Shown piece by piece: positions 1 to 6,560 of a stretch of DNA of 7,495 nucleotides (position 1 is its first letter; each line of letters opens with the position of its first letter). The DNA is from Caldifarciminota bacterium (GTDB taxonomy: Bacteria; Hydrothermota; Hydrothermia; B15-G9; WFZT01). The stretch is from positions 1 to 7,495 of the forward strand of contig JALSOD010000269.1 in the NCBI GenBank assembly GCA_026986655.1, read 5' to 3'. The notes beneath the pieces are model-generated. The model had not been told where the DNA came from and ran no database searches. It saw only the letters and a program-made list of their open reading frames with translations. A program made the translations under genes and the position numbers.

Positions 1-322
1 AGTGATTGTGAAACATCGACAATTTTCCATTAAACCCCCATTCTAAGTATGACAGGTAATGATTGTTATTCTGGAAATAATCCCTTCCTGAAAGATTTAG
101 AAAGGATTTTAATTCAAGTCCATCCCGCTGTCCGTCCATCTGATTACTCAGAATTTTACTGTACTTTGACACAGACAGTGGTTTGAAATTTGTAAACCAG
201 AAATTATTTCCTGCCATCGTTTCTAATCTTTCGAGTATCCTATAGTTTAAAGATGGGAATCTCCAATCAACTGGATTGCTTACAGGTGAAAGCACGTATG
301 AAAGAAGAATCAGGAAAATCAT
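1..322 (-). CDS. Putative exported protein, N-terminal fragment (runs off left edge)
   Basis: The minus strand stays open from an ATG at 322-320 to the window edge, giving 107 complete codons with no stop. The protein starts MIFLILLSYVLSPVSNPVDW, a short hydrophobic stretch like a signal peptide but without the usual N-terminal lysine or arginine and without a clear AxA cleavage site. The rest is rich in aromatic residues and asparagine (for example FWFTNF, NNNHYLSYLEWGFNG), as in strands of outer-membrane beta-barrel proteins. The opening pattern (a short helix RILERLE, then NFKPLS and YSKIL) loosely recalls capsule-assembly (Wzi-like) barrel proteins; that resemblance is from memory and weak. 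The start is supported by GAGGGG just upstream (326-331) and by a 4-bp ATGA overlap with the stop of the preceding endonuclease-like gene, implying translational coupling. The function is not known. That it is coding is fairly sure; export is likely. Confidence 0.72.
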   Translation of the reverse strand, partial: MIFLILLSYVLSPVSNPVDWRFPSLNYRILERLETMAGNNFWFTNFKPLSVSKYSKILSNQMDGQRDGLELKSFLNLSGRDYFQNNNHYLSYLEWGFNGKLSMFHNH

Positions 323-1173
323 TTTCCCCTCAAGTTAAAGTATGTGTTTTTCAATAAACGCGCATCGTCCTCAAGATTTGGGCTCTCTGAGATTACACAC
401 CCTTTTAAATCTTTATCTACAAAGGCCTTGAGGAGTTCTCGGTATTTCAAATCAGATTCGTCCAGATTTAGATGATACTTTTCTCCTTTTTTCCCATAAG
501 CAATACCTGAAATGTGAATATGCATGTTTTCGAGCGCATTCTTTCCGAGTACACTTTCAACCTGCTCAAGGGTTTTGACAAATTCTTCGTAGGAGTTCTC
601 TCTACCATTGCTTCTTGCATGAAGGTGGGCAAAGTCTATGCATGGATATACCCTTCCAGAAAATTCTCTGGATAGTTTCAGAATTTCTTCAAGTGTTCCA
701 AACTGAGTTGGTTTTCCTGTGGTTTCTGGTCTGATGTCGATATCTATTCCTTCCTGATCAAGTATCTTAAGAATGGTTTCAAGTGATCTCTTTACATTGT
801 CAAAAACCCTCTCTTCTGGAATATTCTGATAGAAAGCAGCGTGGAACGTAACGCTTCTTGCACCAGCTAAAAAACCTATCCTGGCAGAATCGACAATGCG
901 CATAATGGATTTCTTTATTTTTTCCTCTTCAAATGAGCTTAAGTTGATGAAATAAGGAGCATGCACGGTAAGCTCCAAGTCCAATTCTTCTTTAATTTTC
1001 TTCACCTTACGTGCAAGTTCAGGCTTCATTCTCACACCCTGGACAAATTCCAGCTCCATGCAATCAAGCCCGAGGCTTTTAAGATGCTTCAGCCCTTCAA
1101 TAGTAGATTTTTTGGGGGAAGACCTCGGCACTCCCGCTGTCCCAAAGAGTAGGCTCGGCCAGTTAAAACTCAT
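319..1173 (-). CDS. Endonuclease IV-like TIM-barrel protein (AP endonuclease family 2)
   Basis: The 284-residue product has the Nfo/xylose-isomerase-like TIM-barrel pattern. Metal-ligand positions of endonuclease IV can be matched: His71 (VHAPY), His111 (TFHAAF), Glu150 (RPETTGK), Asp180 and His183 (CIDFAHLHAR), His220 (MHIHISG), His234 (EKYHLNL) and Glu263 (ISESP). The partner of E. coli Asp229 near His234 is uncertain. Proteins of this family cut DNA 5' of abasic sites using three zinc ions. The GIAYGKKGEKYH segment resembles the compact archaeal branch, whose members are less well characterised, so abasic-site activity is inferred. An in-frame ATG at 1227 would add 18 residues, but ATG 1173 is preferred: the protein then opens MSFNWPSLLFGTAG, near the first barrel strand, and GAGGAG lies 10 bases upstream. 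The gene overlaps the gatA end by 11 bp and its stop overlaps the next start. Confidence 0.87.
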   Translation of the reverse strand: MSFNWPSLLFGTAGVPRSSPKKSTIEGLKHLKSLGLDCMELEFVQGVRMKPELARKVKKIKEELDLELTVHAPYFINLSSFEEEKIKKSIMRIVDSARIGFLAGARSVTFHAAFYQNIPEERVFDNVKRSLETILKILDQEGIDIDIRPETTGKPTQFGTLEEILKLSREFSGRVYPCIDFAHLHARSNGRENSYEEFVKTLEQVESVLGKNALENMHIHISGIAYGKKGEKYHLNLDESDLKYRELLKAFVDKDLKGCVISESPNLEDDARLLKNTYFNLRGK

Positions 1174-2590
1174 CTTTAAGAAACTCCTCGTAAAACCTGC
1201 CAGCCTGGAATAAAGTTTTTTCGTCAAATGGTCTACCTATAAGTTGAAAACCGATTGGGAGCCCTTTACTGGATCTACAGCAAGGAATTGAGATTGCCGG
1301 AAGTCCTGCAAGACTCGCTGTCACAGTAAATATATCAGAAAGATAAAGTGAAACTGGGTCATCGATTTTCTCACCTATCTTGAATGCAGGTGTCGGGGCA
1401 ACAGGGGTAAGGATGATGTCCACGTCTTTAAAAGCCTCATCAAAATCGTTTTTAATCAATCTCCTGGCCCTCTGGGCATTCAGGTAGTAGGCATCGTAGT
1501 ATCCGGCCGAGAGGGCAAAAGTACCCAGAAGTATCCTCCTTTTGACCTCGGCACCAAAACCCTCGGTTCTTGTCTTTTTATACATCTCCTCCAGGGTCTC
1601 ATATTCTTTAGCCCTATATCCGTACCTCACACCATCATAGCGGGCAAGGTTGGAACTTGCCTCCGACGTCGCAATGATATAGTAAACTGAAATGGCGTAC
1701 TCCGTGTGAGGAAGGCTAATTCTTTTGATGGGAAATCCGTGTTCTTCTAATCTCCTGGCAACATCCAGGACACCGTTTTTGACCTCTTCATCCATCCCTT
1801 CGGTGAAGTATTCATCTGGAATTCCAATTCTGTATCTTTTCTTATCATACTCATAAAAGATTTCATCGATAGAGGGTACAGGAATATCTATGGAAGTAGA
1901 ATCCATAGGGTCAAAACCAGCAATTGCACTAAAAAGTATTGCAGAATCATAAACCGTCGTCGTAATAGGGCCGATCTGGTCAAGGGAGGAGCCAAAGGCA
2001 ACGAGCCCATATCTTGAGACCCGGCCATAGGTTGGCTTTAACCCCACAACTCCACAGAAAGATGCGGGTTGTCTTATGGAACCTCCTGTATCAGAACCAA
2101 GGGCAGCAACTGCCTCTCCTGCAGCAACAGCCGCTGAAGAGCCACTTGAAGATCCACCAGGGACATATTCATGATTGTGAGGATTTTTTGTGGGTCCGAA
2201 ATATGAATGCTCACCCGACGACCCCATCGCAAATTCATCCATGTTAGTTTTCCCGATAATTATCACCCCCTGGGAGAGGATTCTCTCAATCACAGTGGCA
2301 TTGTACGGCGGTTTGTAACCGAGTAGAATCCGCGAGCCACAGGTCGTATCCATATCTTTTGTCGAGATGTTGTCCTTAACGGCAATCGGGATTCCATAAA
2401 GTGGAGGAATATCTTCTTCCATATTCTTTTCAAGCTCTACAGCCCTCTCTCGAGCTTCATCTTCATATAAGCTGATGAAAGCATTTATCTCGTTTTCTCG
2501 TGACTTGATCCTTTCAAAAATATCATTCACTACTTCACTTATACTAAGCTCTTTTTTTCGATATTTTTCGTGAATTTCTTTAATATTCAT
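1163..2590 (-). CDS. gatA: Asp-tRNA(Asn)/Glu-tRNA(Gln) amidotransferase subunit A
   Basis: The 475-residue protein is full length for GatA, the glutaminase subunit of GatCAB. It releases ammonia from glutamine, which GatB uses to convert misacylated Glu-tRNA(Gln) or Asp-tRNA(Asn) into the correct species in the cytosol. The amidase-signature triad is intact: Lys72 (AVKDN), cis-Ser147 (GGSSSG) and nucleophile Ser171 (TGGSIRQPA). Their spacing matches Staphylococcus aureus GatA (Lys79, Ser154, Ser178). The glutamine-recognition region is also present: Arg351 in EVKRRILLGTFALSAGYYDAYY positions 348-369, and Asp419 in LSDIFTV. These features separate it from generic amidases. The start is supported by AAGGTGG a few bases upstream and lies 3 bp after the acylphosphatase stop. 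gatB and gatC are not adjacent; scattered gat genes are common in bacteria. The usual implication is that the organism lacks GlnRS and/or AsnRS and uses the indirect route. Confidence 0.96.
   Translation of the reverse strand: MNIKEIHEKYRKKELSISEVVNDIFERIKSRENEINAFISLYEDEARERAVELEKNMEEDIPPLYGIPIAVKDNISTKDMDTTCGSRILLGYKPPYNATVIERILSQGVIIIGKTNMDEFAMGSSGEHSYFGPTKNPHNHEYVPGGSSSGSSAAVAAGEAVAALGSDTGGSIRQPASFCGVVGLKPTYGRVSRYGLVAFGSSLDQIGPITTTVYDSAILFSAIAGFDPMDSTSIDIPVPSIDEIFYEYDKKRYRIGIPDEYFTEGMDEEVKNGVLDVARRLEEHGFPIKRISLPHTEYAISVYYIIATSEASSNLARYDGVRYGYRAKEYETLEEMYKKTRTEGFGAEVKRRILLGTFALSAGYYDAYYLNAQRARRLIKNDFDEAFKDVDIILTPVAPTPAFKIGEKIDDPVSLYLSDIFTVTASLAGLPAISIPCCRSSKGLPIGFQLIGRPFDEKTLFQAGRFYEEFLKDEF
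1184..1189 (-). promoter_or_regulatory. Ribosome binding site deciding the endonuclease start
   Basis: The minus strand reads GAGGAG, 10 bases before the ATG at 1173-1171. It lies inside the 3' end of gatA. The upstream in-frame ATG at 1227 has no comparable site that I could see, so this motif favours the 284-residue form. Confidence 0.6.
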
Positions 2591-2593
2591 TTC

Positions 2594-2893
2594 TCACCAC
2601 CTTATCCTAAAGTTTTCAAATTCTCCGGTGTAAGGTTCGAAACTTACCTCAACACTGTCCACTCGCGAGGCAGGTGAACCCACATGACACCACTCAATCA
2701 TTTTTTTAACATCCTCTTCTTCCCCTTCAAAAATGGCTTCAACCCGACCATCGGGCAGATTTCTAACCCAACCAGTAACCCCATGCTTATTGGCCATCCT
2801 TCTTGTGTAGTCTCTAAAGAAAACCCCCTGTACTCGCCCAGAAACAAACACGTGAGCTCTCACTTTCATGCTGGAAATTTTAAATCCCTGCAT
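2594..2893 (-). CDS. acyP: Acylphosphatase
   Basis: This small protein (99 residues) hydrolyses acyl phosphates such as acetyl phosphate and carbamoyl phosphate to the acid and phosphate in the cytosol. The family signature is complete: GRVQGVFFR with the phosphate-binding Arg27, and GWVRNLPDG with catalytic Asn45. The following EGEEEDVKKMIEWCHVGSP and the C-terminal strand are typical of the alpha/beta fold. Most family members begin close to MKVRAHVFVSG, here Met9 at 2869. The upstream ATG at 2893 is chosen because GAGGTGG sits 9 bases before it, while Met9 has only a distant AGGG about 16 bases away. An extra eight residues (MQGFKISS) are therefore expected. It is the first gene of the minus-strand block, with gatA 3 bp downstream. 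The link between acylphosphatase and tRNA amidation or DNA repair is probably only co-transcription. Confidence 0.94.
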   Translation of the reverse strand: MQGFKISSMKVRAHVFVSGRVQGVFFRDYTRRMANKHGVTGWVRNLPDGRVEAIFEGEEEDVKKMIEWCHVGSPASRVDSVEVSFEPYTGEFENFRIRW

Positions 2894-2902
2894 TTAAAAA
2901 TT

Positions 2903-2909
2903 CCACCTC
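2903..2909 (-). promoter_or_regulatory. Ribosome binding site deciding the acylphosphatase start
   Basis: The minus strand reads GAGGTGG, 9 bases before ATG 2893-2891. It selects the 99-residue start over the internal Met9 start at 2869. Its complement lies immediately before an in-frame ATG at 2911 on the plus strand, where it is useless as a ribosome site. Confidence 0.65.
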
Positions 2910-2935
2910 TATGCCGAATTCAGCAGGCAAATTTC

Positions 2936-2964
2936 TTGAAATAATCGATTTGGTAAAATATCAT
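2936..2964 (+). promoter_or_regulatory. Candidate sigma-70-type promoter for the rightward operon
   Basis: TTGAAA (2936-2941) and TATCAT (2959-2964) each match the -35 and -10 consensus at 5 of 6 positions with the ideal 17-base spacer. The expected transcription start is near 2971, three bases before the ATG at 2974. If real, the first gene of the operon would have almost no leader, which fits the absence of a Shine-Dalgarno motif before that ATG. Confidence 0.5.
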
Positions 2965-2970
2965 TATCAA
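2941..2970 (-). promoter_or_regulatory. Candidate sigma-70-type promoter for the acyP-gatA operon
   Basis: On the minus strand TTGATA (2970-2965, 5 of 6 matches to TTGACA) is followed after 18 bases by GATTAT (2946-2941, 4 of 6 matches to TATAAT). Transcription would begin near 2934, leaving about 40 bases of leader that includes the GAGGTGG site. The region is AT-rich, so a chance match is possible. It overlaps the opposite-facing candidate promoter at 2936-2964. Confidence 0.4.
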
Positions 2971-2973
2971 TCA

Positions 2974-3789
2974 ATGATAGAACGATTGAAAAAGTTAATT
3001 CGCAGAAGGCCATCATTCGAAAAACACAGCTTTAAATTCAACGGACATATCCCTCGTGAATTACCCGCTCTTGTGATTTTCCCGGAAGATAAGACACCCT
3101 TTTTTGACGCCCTGACCCTTTTTTACTCTATTAGTAAGTACCATGAAAGCACATCCGTACTTCTTACCGATGGACTCAAAGATGGTTTTAGACACCACTT
3201 CCCCCATGTGAAATTTTTTTTATTTAACGACTCAGTCGGTCAAGATTTGAGGAATTTTTTCGCCGGGAAATTGCCCGTCGTTTATCTTCTGTCAATGTAC
3301 AATGACATTTTTTCATCCTTCCCCGAAAAATTTTCAGGGTCCTTTGACGTAGCAATAAAGAGATTCTCTTCTCACTATAACTTTTTACTGGATACGGAAC
3401 CAAATGATTATCAGGCCTTTGTTAATGACTTTTTAAAAATTTCGAGTATTGAGAATAGGGTAGAGGAGTTCAAAAATAGCTTTTCACTCAAAAGAAATGC
3501 TTCAAAATCCATCTTTCTTGATTCCAGGGACCCTGAAGTTGCAAAAATTTTAAAAAATCACGACAATGTTATCACTACGTTTAAATTCGAAAAGTATGAC
3601 TTCAATTTTGTGGGTGACAAATCTTTCGAGGAACTTTTGAAAATTGCTTTAAATTCTAAGATAATTGTTGCAGAGGATAGTATATTCACGGGTTATGCTT
3701 TACATTATCACGTCCCTGTCTATAGTGACAATTGCGAGAAGTATTATAAAAATCCAAACTGTAAAAGTATCAGAAGCTTGAAATTATGA
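2974..3789 (+). CDS. Uncharacterised protein, possibly a degenerate GT-B/heptosyltransferase-like fold
   Basis: I do not recognise a characterised family with certainty. From ATG 2974 the protein has 271 residues and starts MIERLKKLIRRR, a basic amphipathic stretch. The layout suggests two alpha/beta halves as in family 9 glycosyltransferases. The first has a hydrophobic strand (ALVIFPED) then a helix and VLLTDGL. The second ends with SKIIVAEDSIFTGYALHYHVPVY, which resembles the family 9 segment where an acidic residue and serine (usually NDSGP) precede a helix and a GVPV strand. The glycine-rich first loop of active enzymes is missing, so it may be inactive or a remote relative. There is no signal peptide or membrane segment. 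An in-frame ATG at 2911 would add 21 residues; neither start has a good ribosome site, and 2974 is preferred because a promoter match lies just upstream of it. The stop overlaps the next start by 4 bp (ATGA). Confidence 0.7.
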   Translation: MIERLKKLIRRRPSFEKHSFKFNGHIPRELPALVIFPEDKTPFFDALTLFYSISKYHESTSVLLTDGLKDGFRHHFPHVKFFLFNDSVGQDLRNFFAGKLPVVYLLSMYNDIFSSFPEKFSGSFDVAIKRFSSHYNFLLDTEPNDYQAFVNDFLKISSIENRVEEFKNSFSLKRNASKSIFLDSRDPEVAKILKNHDNVITTFKFEKYDFNFVGDKSFEELLKIALNSKIIVAEDSIFTGYALHYHVPVYSDNCEKYYKNPNCKSIRSLKL

Positions 3790-4964
3790 GAAATAGACTC
3801 TTACCAGCAGGTTTATTGATACTTGCGCTATTTACGGCATCCATTCTTGTCCTCACGCAACCTGTGATTAATCAGGTGAAGCGTGAGGTGCTTAAATCAA
3901 CGAGGATAATGGCGGAACTGTTCTCTGGTTTGATTCTGAGCGCCATTGAGCAGGAAAGTGTCGCAAATGTGTTGAAAGAAGGCCTTAAGGATATCGATTT
4001 CCCTGTAATCGTTACAGACAATATGGGGATTCCCCGGGCATGGAGAAACATTAACGTAGATCCTAACAAATTTTCGGCCAAAGACCTTGAAAAGCCCGAA
4101 AAATTGAAAAATGACCCTGATTACAAAAAGTTACTGTGGACGCTCGGTCGTCTCTCGCGTCTCCATCCACCTGTAAAAATTGTTAAAGACGGAACAGTTG
4201 TAGGTTACATTTATTATGGAGATCCCCCAATATTAAATTATTTAAGAGTTCTCCCCTTTTTACTTCTAACTGTTGCCGTGCTTTCATTTCTTGGTCTATT
4301 CTGGGCAGCGAGATCCATTCAAACTTATCAGCTTGAAACTTTATGGGTAAATTTTGCAAAAGGTCTCGCTCATCAAATGGGAACCCCTGTTTCCTCACTC
4401 TACGGATGGTTTGAGTACTTAAAAATGGATCCTAATACCGACCCGATGGTGATCGAGGAAATGGGCAAAGATCTCGAAAGGATGAAATCAATTCTTAGAA
4501 GATTCTCAAAAATTGGCAATGGTGGTAAGCTCCATGAGGTTAACTTAAAAGAGATGATCGAGGAAACCGTCGAAGAGCTTAAGAAAAGAATCTTGAAAGA
4601 CATTGATGTTGAACTTGACCTCGAAGACAATTTGATTATCTTTGGTGATAAGGAGCTATTATCATGGGCAATTGAGAATTTGCTCAAAAATGCCTATGAG
4701 GCCAGGAGGGATGAAAATCCTAGGATTCGCATTGAATTAAAGAAAAAAGGGGATAAGAAAATCATCCGGGTCATTGATAACGGAAAAGGCATCCCAAAAG
4801 ACAAAAAGAAGCTTTTATTCAAGAAAAGCTTCTCAACAAAAGAGAAAGGCTGGGGAATGGGCCTCGTGCTAACAAGGAGAATTATTGAAGAGACCCACGG
4901 AGGGAAGATATACCTTGAAAAGAGTGAGCCTCTCGATGAAACAATCTTCGTGATAGAGTTATGA
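3786..4964 (+). CDS. Membrane sensor histidine kinase with HQMGTP-type H-box
   Basis: This 392-residue protein is a two-component sensor kinase. A first membrane segment spans about residues 5-24, an extracytoplasmic sensor region about 25-153, and a second segment about 154-175. The cytoplasmic part has a dimerisation/phosphoacceptor helix with His196 in GLAHQMGTPVSSLYGW, then a HATPase domain: N-box ENLLKNAYEA (Asn302), G1 box DNGKGIP (331-337), F-box LFKKSFSTK and G2 box GWGMGL (355-360). All ATP-binding elements look intact. The residue after the phosphoacceptor His is Gln instead of the common Glu; AHQ-LGTP-type kinases are known, for example in Bacteroidetes. The sensor region includes PVIVTDNMGIP and VVGYIYYGD, a pattern I associate with the same kinase group. 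Its ligand is unknown. No response regulator is in the window. Both ends overlap neighbours by ATGA, so translation is probably coupled. Confidence 0.9.
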   Translation: MRNRLLPAGLLILALFTASILVLTQPVINQVKREVLKSTRIMAELFSGLILSAIEQESVANVLKEGLKDIDFPVIVTDNMGIPRAWRNINVDPNKFSAKDLEKPEKLKNDPDYKKLLWTLGRLSRLHPPVKIVKDGTVVGYIYYGDPPILNYLRVLPFLLLTVAVLSFLGLFWAARSIQTYQLETLWVNFAKGLAHQMGTPVSSLYGWFEYLKMDPNTDPMVIEEMGKDLERMKSILRRFSKIGNGGKLHEVNLKEMIEETVEELKKRILKDIDVELDLEDNLIIFGDKELLSWAIENLLKNAYEARRDENPRIRIELKKKGDKKIIRVIDNGKGIPKDKKKLLFKKSFSTKEKGWGMGLVLTRRIIEETHGGKIYLEKSEPLDETIFVIEL

Positions 4965-6076
4965 AAATCGTCGCGGCTCCGAACTCATTTAAAGAAAGCC
5001 TATCAGCCATTGAAATATGTGAAATTATTGCCAGGACTCTTGAAGAACTCTCCAGCACGTTTGAGATTTTAAAATTTCCAGTTGGGGATGGTGGAGATGG
5101 AACACTTGAAGCCGTTGTTTACTCTGGAAAAGGGATTTTTAGAACTTTTAAGGTTCACGGTCCGCTTCTGACGCCGGTTGATGCAAGGGTCGGAATTATT
5201 GCCAGTGGGAAGGTGGCATTCATAGAAATGGCCGAAGCATCCGGGCTCAAACTTGTACCACCAGAGAAGCGTAATCCCCTCTATACATCTACACTTGGAA
5301 CCGGTGAATTGATAAAGAATGTCATTGAGCTCGGCATAAGGGACATAATTCTTGGAGTGGGAGGATCGGCCACTGTTGATGGAGGAATTGGCGCACTCTT
5401 CGCACTTGGATTCAAATTTTTAGACAAAAATGGGCAGGAAGTGACACCTGATGGAAGGGGATTGGTAAATTTTAGAAAAATCGTACCACCCCCTGAAATT
5501 CCGAATGTGAGGTTGAAAATCGCTGTTGACGTGATGAATCCATTTCTCGGGGAACAGGGAGCAGTAAGAGTTTACGGACCACAAAAAGGGCTGAAGCCCA
5601 AATATTTCGAACAATTTGAAGCAGGTCTTGCGCGGCTCCGAGATGAGATAATGAAGCTTACAGGTAAAGACATTGACGTTGAAGGAGCAGGGGCTGCCGG
5701 GGGAATTGCTGGCTCTTTTTATGGTCTCCTGGACGCAGAGATTAAAAGTGGGATTGAACTTATTCTGGAGATTTTGAATTTTGACGAGCTTTTGCAGCAA
5801 GGGGTTGATCTGGTCATCACGGGAGAGGGTAAACTGGATCATCAGACACTCTTTGGTAAGGCACCTTACGGGGTCGCATCACATGCTCACAAGTTTGGTA
5901 TACCGGTCATTGCAATCGCAGGTGGAGTAGAGGACGAAGATAAACTTTTGGAATATTTTGACTCAATATTTTCAATTGTTAGAGGGCCTATAAGCTTAAA
6001 GGAAGCTCTAAAAACAGCAAAAGATAACCTTGAAAAAACAATAAGAGCCATTGGCTCATTAATCCTCGTAATATAA
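4961..6076 (+). CDS. Glycerate 2-kinase (GlxK/GarK family, type I)
   Basis: The 371-residue length and motifs fit the GlxK/GarK family, which phosphorylates D-glycerate with ATP, usually giving 2-phosphoglycerate that enters lower glycolysis. Conserved segments in order are APNSFKESLSA (6-16; usually APDSFK), PVGDGGDGT (40-48), EASGL (92-96), TSTLGTGELI (109-118), GVGGSATVDGG (132-142), DVMNPFLGEQGA (190-201), EGAGAAGG (241-248) and DLVITGEGKLDHQTLFGKAP (283-302). Asn8 in place of the usual Asp is a mild change in the first motif. No tartronate-semialdehyde reductase, glyoxylate carboligase or garD/glx genes are nearby. The substrate source therefore cannot be read from context; serine or glycolate breakdown are family possibilities. 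The start overlaps the kinase stop by 4 bp (ATGA). No strong terminator follows directly after the stop. Confidence 0.93.
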   Translation: MKIVAAPNSFKESLSAIEICEIIARTLEELSSTFEILKFPVGDGGDGTLEAVVYSGKGIFRTFKVHGPLLTPVDARVGIIASGKVAFIEMAEASGLKLVPPEKRNPLYTSTLGTGELIKNVIELGIRDIILGVGGSATVDGGIGALFALGFKFLDKNGQEVTPDGRGLVNFRKIVPPPEIPNVRLKIAVDVMNPFLGEQGAVRVYGPQKGLKPKYFEQFEAGLARLRDEIMKLTGKDIDVEGAGAAGGIAGSFYGLLDAEIKSGIELILEILNFDELLQQGVDLVITGEGKLDHQTLFGKAPYGVASHAHKFGIPVIAIAGGVEDEDKLLEYFDSIFSIVRGPISLKEALKTAKDNLEKTIRAIGSLILVI

Positions 6077-6452
6077 CTTTTTAATCAATATCTGGTTCTC
6101 AAGTCAACAAAGATTGGAGGTATTCGAAAATTTTTGAATCTTTAGGATAAATTGCACACAATCGAGTGGATTTTAACATCTCTTTCTTGCTAAGAGGGAG
6201 GTTTCAGGAAGTTCCCTTTGTTAAATGAAGATATAGAGGATTTTTATCTTGCTCTTATTTTTCACACGCTCTCACAAAATTTGATCAACAAGCCTTGGAG
6301 GATTTCGATTCATACTCTTTTTCCGAATGTATGGAGTTTTGTCAACTCTATTGTCAATCAAATTTGATTATGTTTTTGTCAACCAGATTTAGAGATTGAT
6401 TGGAGTGTTGCATCATTAACTTTCCAAAGAACGTGAATGTAAACCGCTAAAA
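6077..6452. other. AT-rich intergenic stretch without a recognisable gene
   Basis: No frame carries a convincing protein. The longest stretch seen by eye, in one plus-strand frame from 6194 to a TGA at 6365-6367, has no good start codon and matches nothing I know. A 14-bp perfect palindrome lies at 6356-6369 (AATCAAATTTGATT), flanked by three TGTCAA words at 6340, 6352 and 6377. A weak nested inverted repeat lies at 6109-6143 (AAAGATT/AATCTTT), but it is AT-rich with a long loop and would be a poor terminator for the glycerate kinase operon. Confidence 0.6.
6356..6369. repeat. 14-bp perfect palindrome in a TGTCAA-rich patch
   Basis: AATCAAATTTGATT reads the same on both strands. The core word AAATTTGAT also occurs at 6277-6285. 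The site could bind a dimeric regulator or be chance in AT-rich DNA; no gene start is close enough to suggest a target. Confidence 0.45.
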
Positions 6453-6550
6453 CTAAAAATCCCCCCTCGTAAGAAAGGGGACTAAGGGGGATGAAAACCT
6501 CTTGAAAACACAATCCCACTATCCCCCCTTCACCAAGGGGGGATTTTTTG
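6453..6550. repeat. Composite inverted repeat of two C6/G6 hairpin elements
   Basis: A perfect 13-bp inverted repeat (AAAAATCCCCCCT at 6455-6467, AGGGGGGATTTTT at 6536-6548) encloses two related palindromic units. The right unit (about 6512-6550) has a 10-bp stem, ATCCCCCCTT at 6521-6530 and AAGGGGGGAT at 6535-6544, with loop CACC and a following T run. The left unit (about 6491-6453, minus strand) reads TCCCCCTTAGTCCCC, then a short spacer and GAGGGGGGATTTTT; it has the same plan with some changes. About 20 bases separate them. Hairpin elements of this AATCCCCC...GGGGGATTT type occur dispersed between genes in many bacteria, resembling REP/BIME or small MITE elements. Each unit could also act as a terminator on its own strand. 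Copy number elsewhere in this genome is unknown. Confidence 0.8.
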
Positions 6551-6560
6551 TGGCGTGAAA

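Noticed and set aside
1174..1227. Upstream ATG (1227) for the endonuclease-like gene
   Set aside because: It would add 18 residues entirely overlapping gatA, while ATG 1173 has GAGGAG upstream and starts near the first barrel strand.
2911..2973. Upstream in-frame ATG (2911) as the start of the GT-like protein
   Set aside because: It has no ribosome site, it sits 17 bases from the divergent acyP start with no room for a promoter, and a good promoter match lies downstream of it. It is not fully excluded.
5420..5842. A 140-codon minus-strand open frame inside glycerate kinase
   Set aside because: It is antisense to strongly conserved kinase motifs and has no protein family resemblance, so it is a shadow frame.
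6109..6143. Inverted repeat AAAGATT/AATCTTT as terminator of the glycerate kinase operon
   Set aside because: The stem is short and AT-only apart from one pair, with a 21-base loop and no adequate T run at the right place.
6194..6364. A 57-codon plus-strand stretch free of stops (ending before TGA 6365)
   Set aside because: It has no credible start codon or ribosome site. It could be a decayed gene remnant, but nothing in it is recognisable.
6340..6382. Three TTGACA words on the minus strand as -35 boxes
   Set aside because: None has an acceptable -10 hexamer at 16-18 bases, and no minus-strand gene starts downstream.
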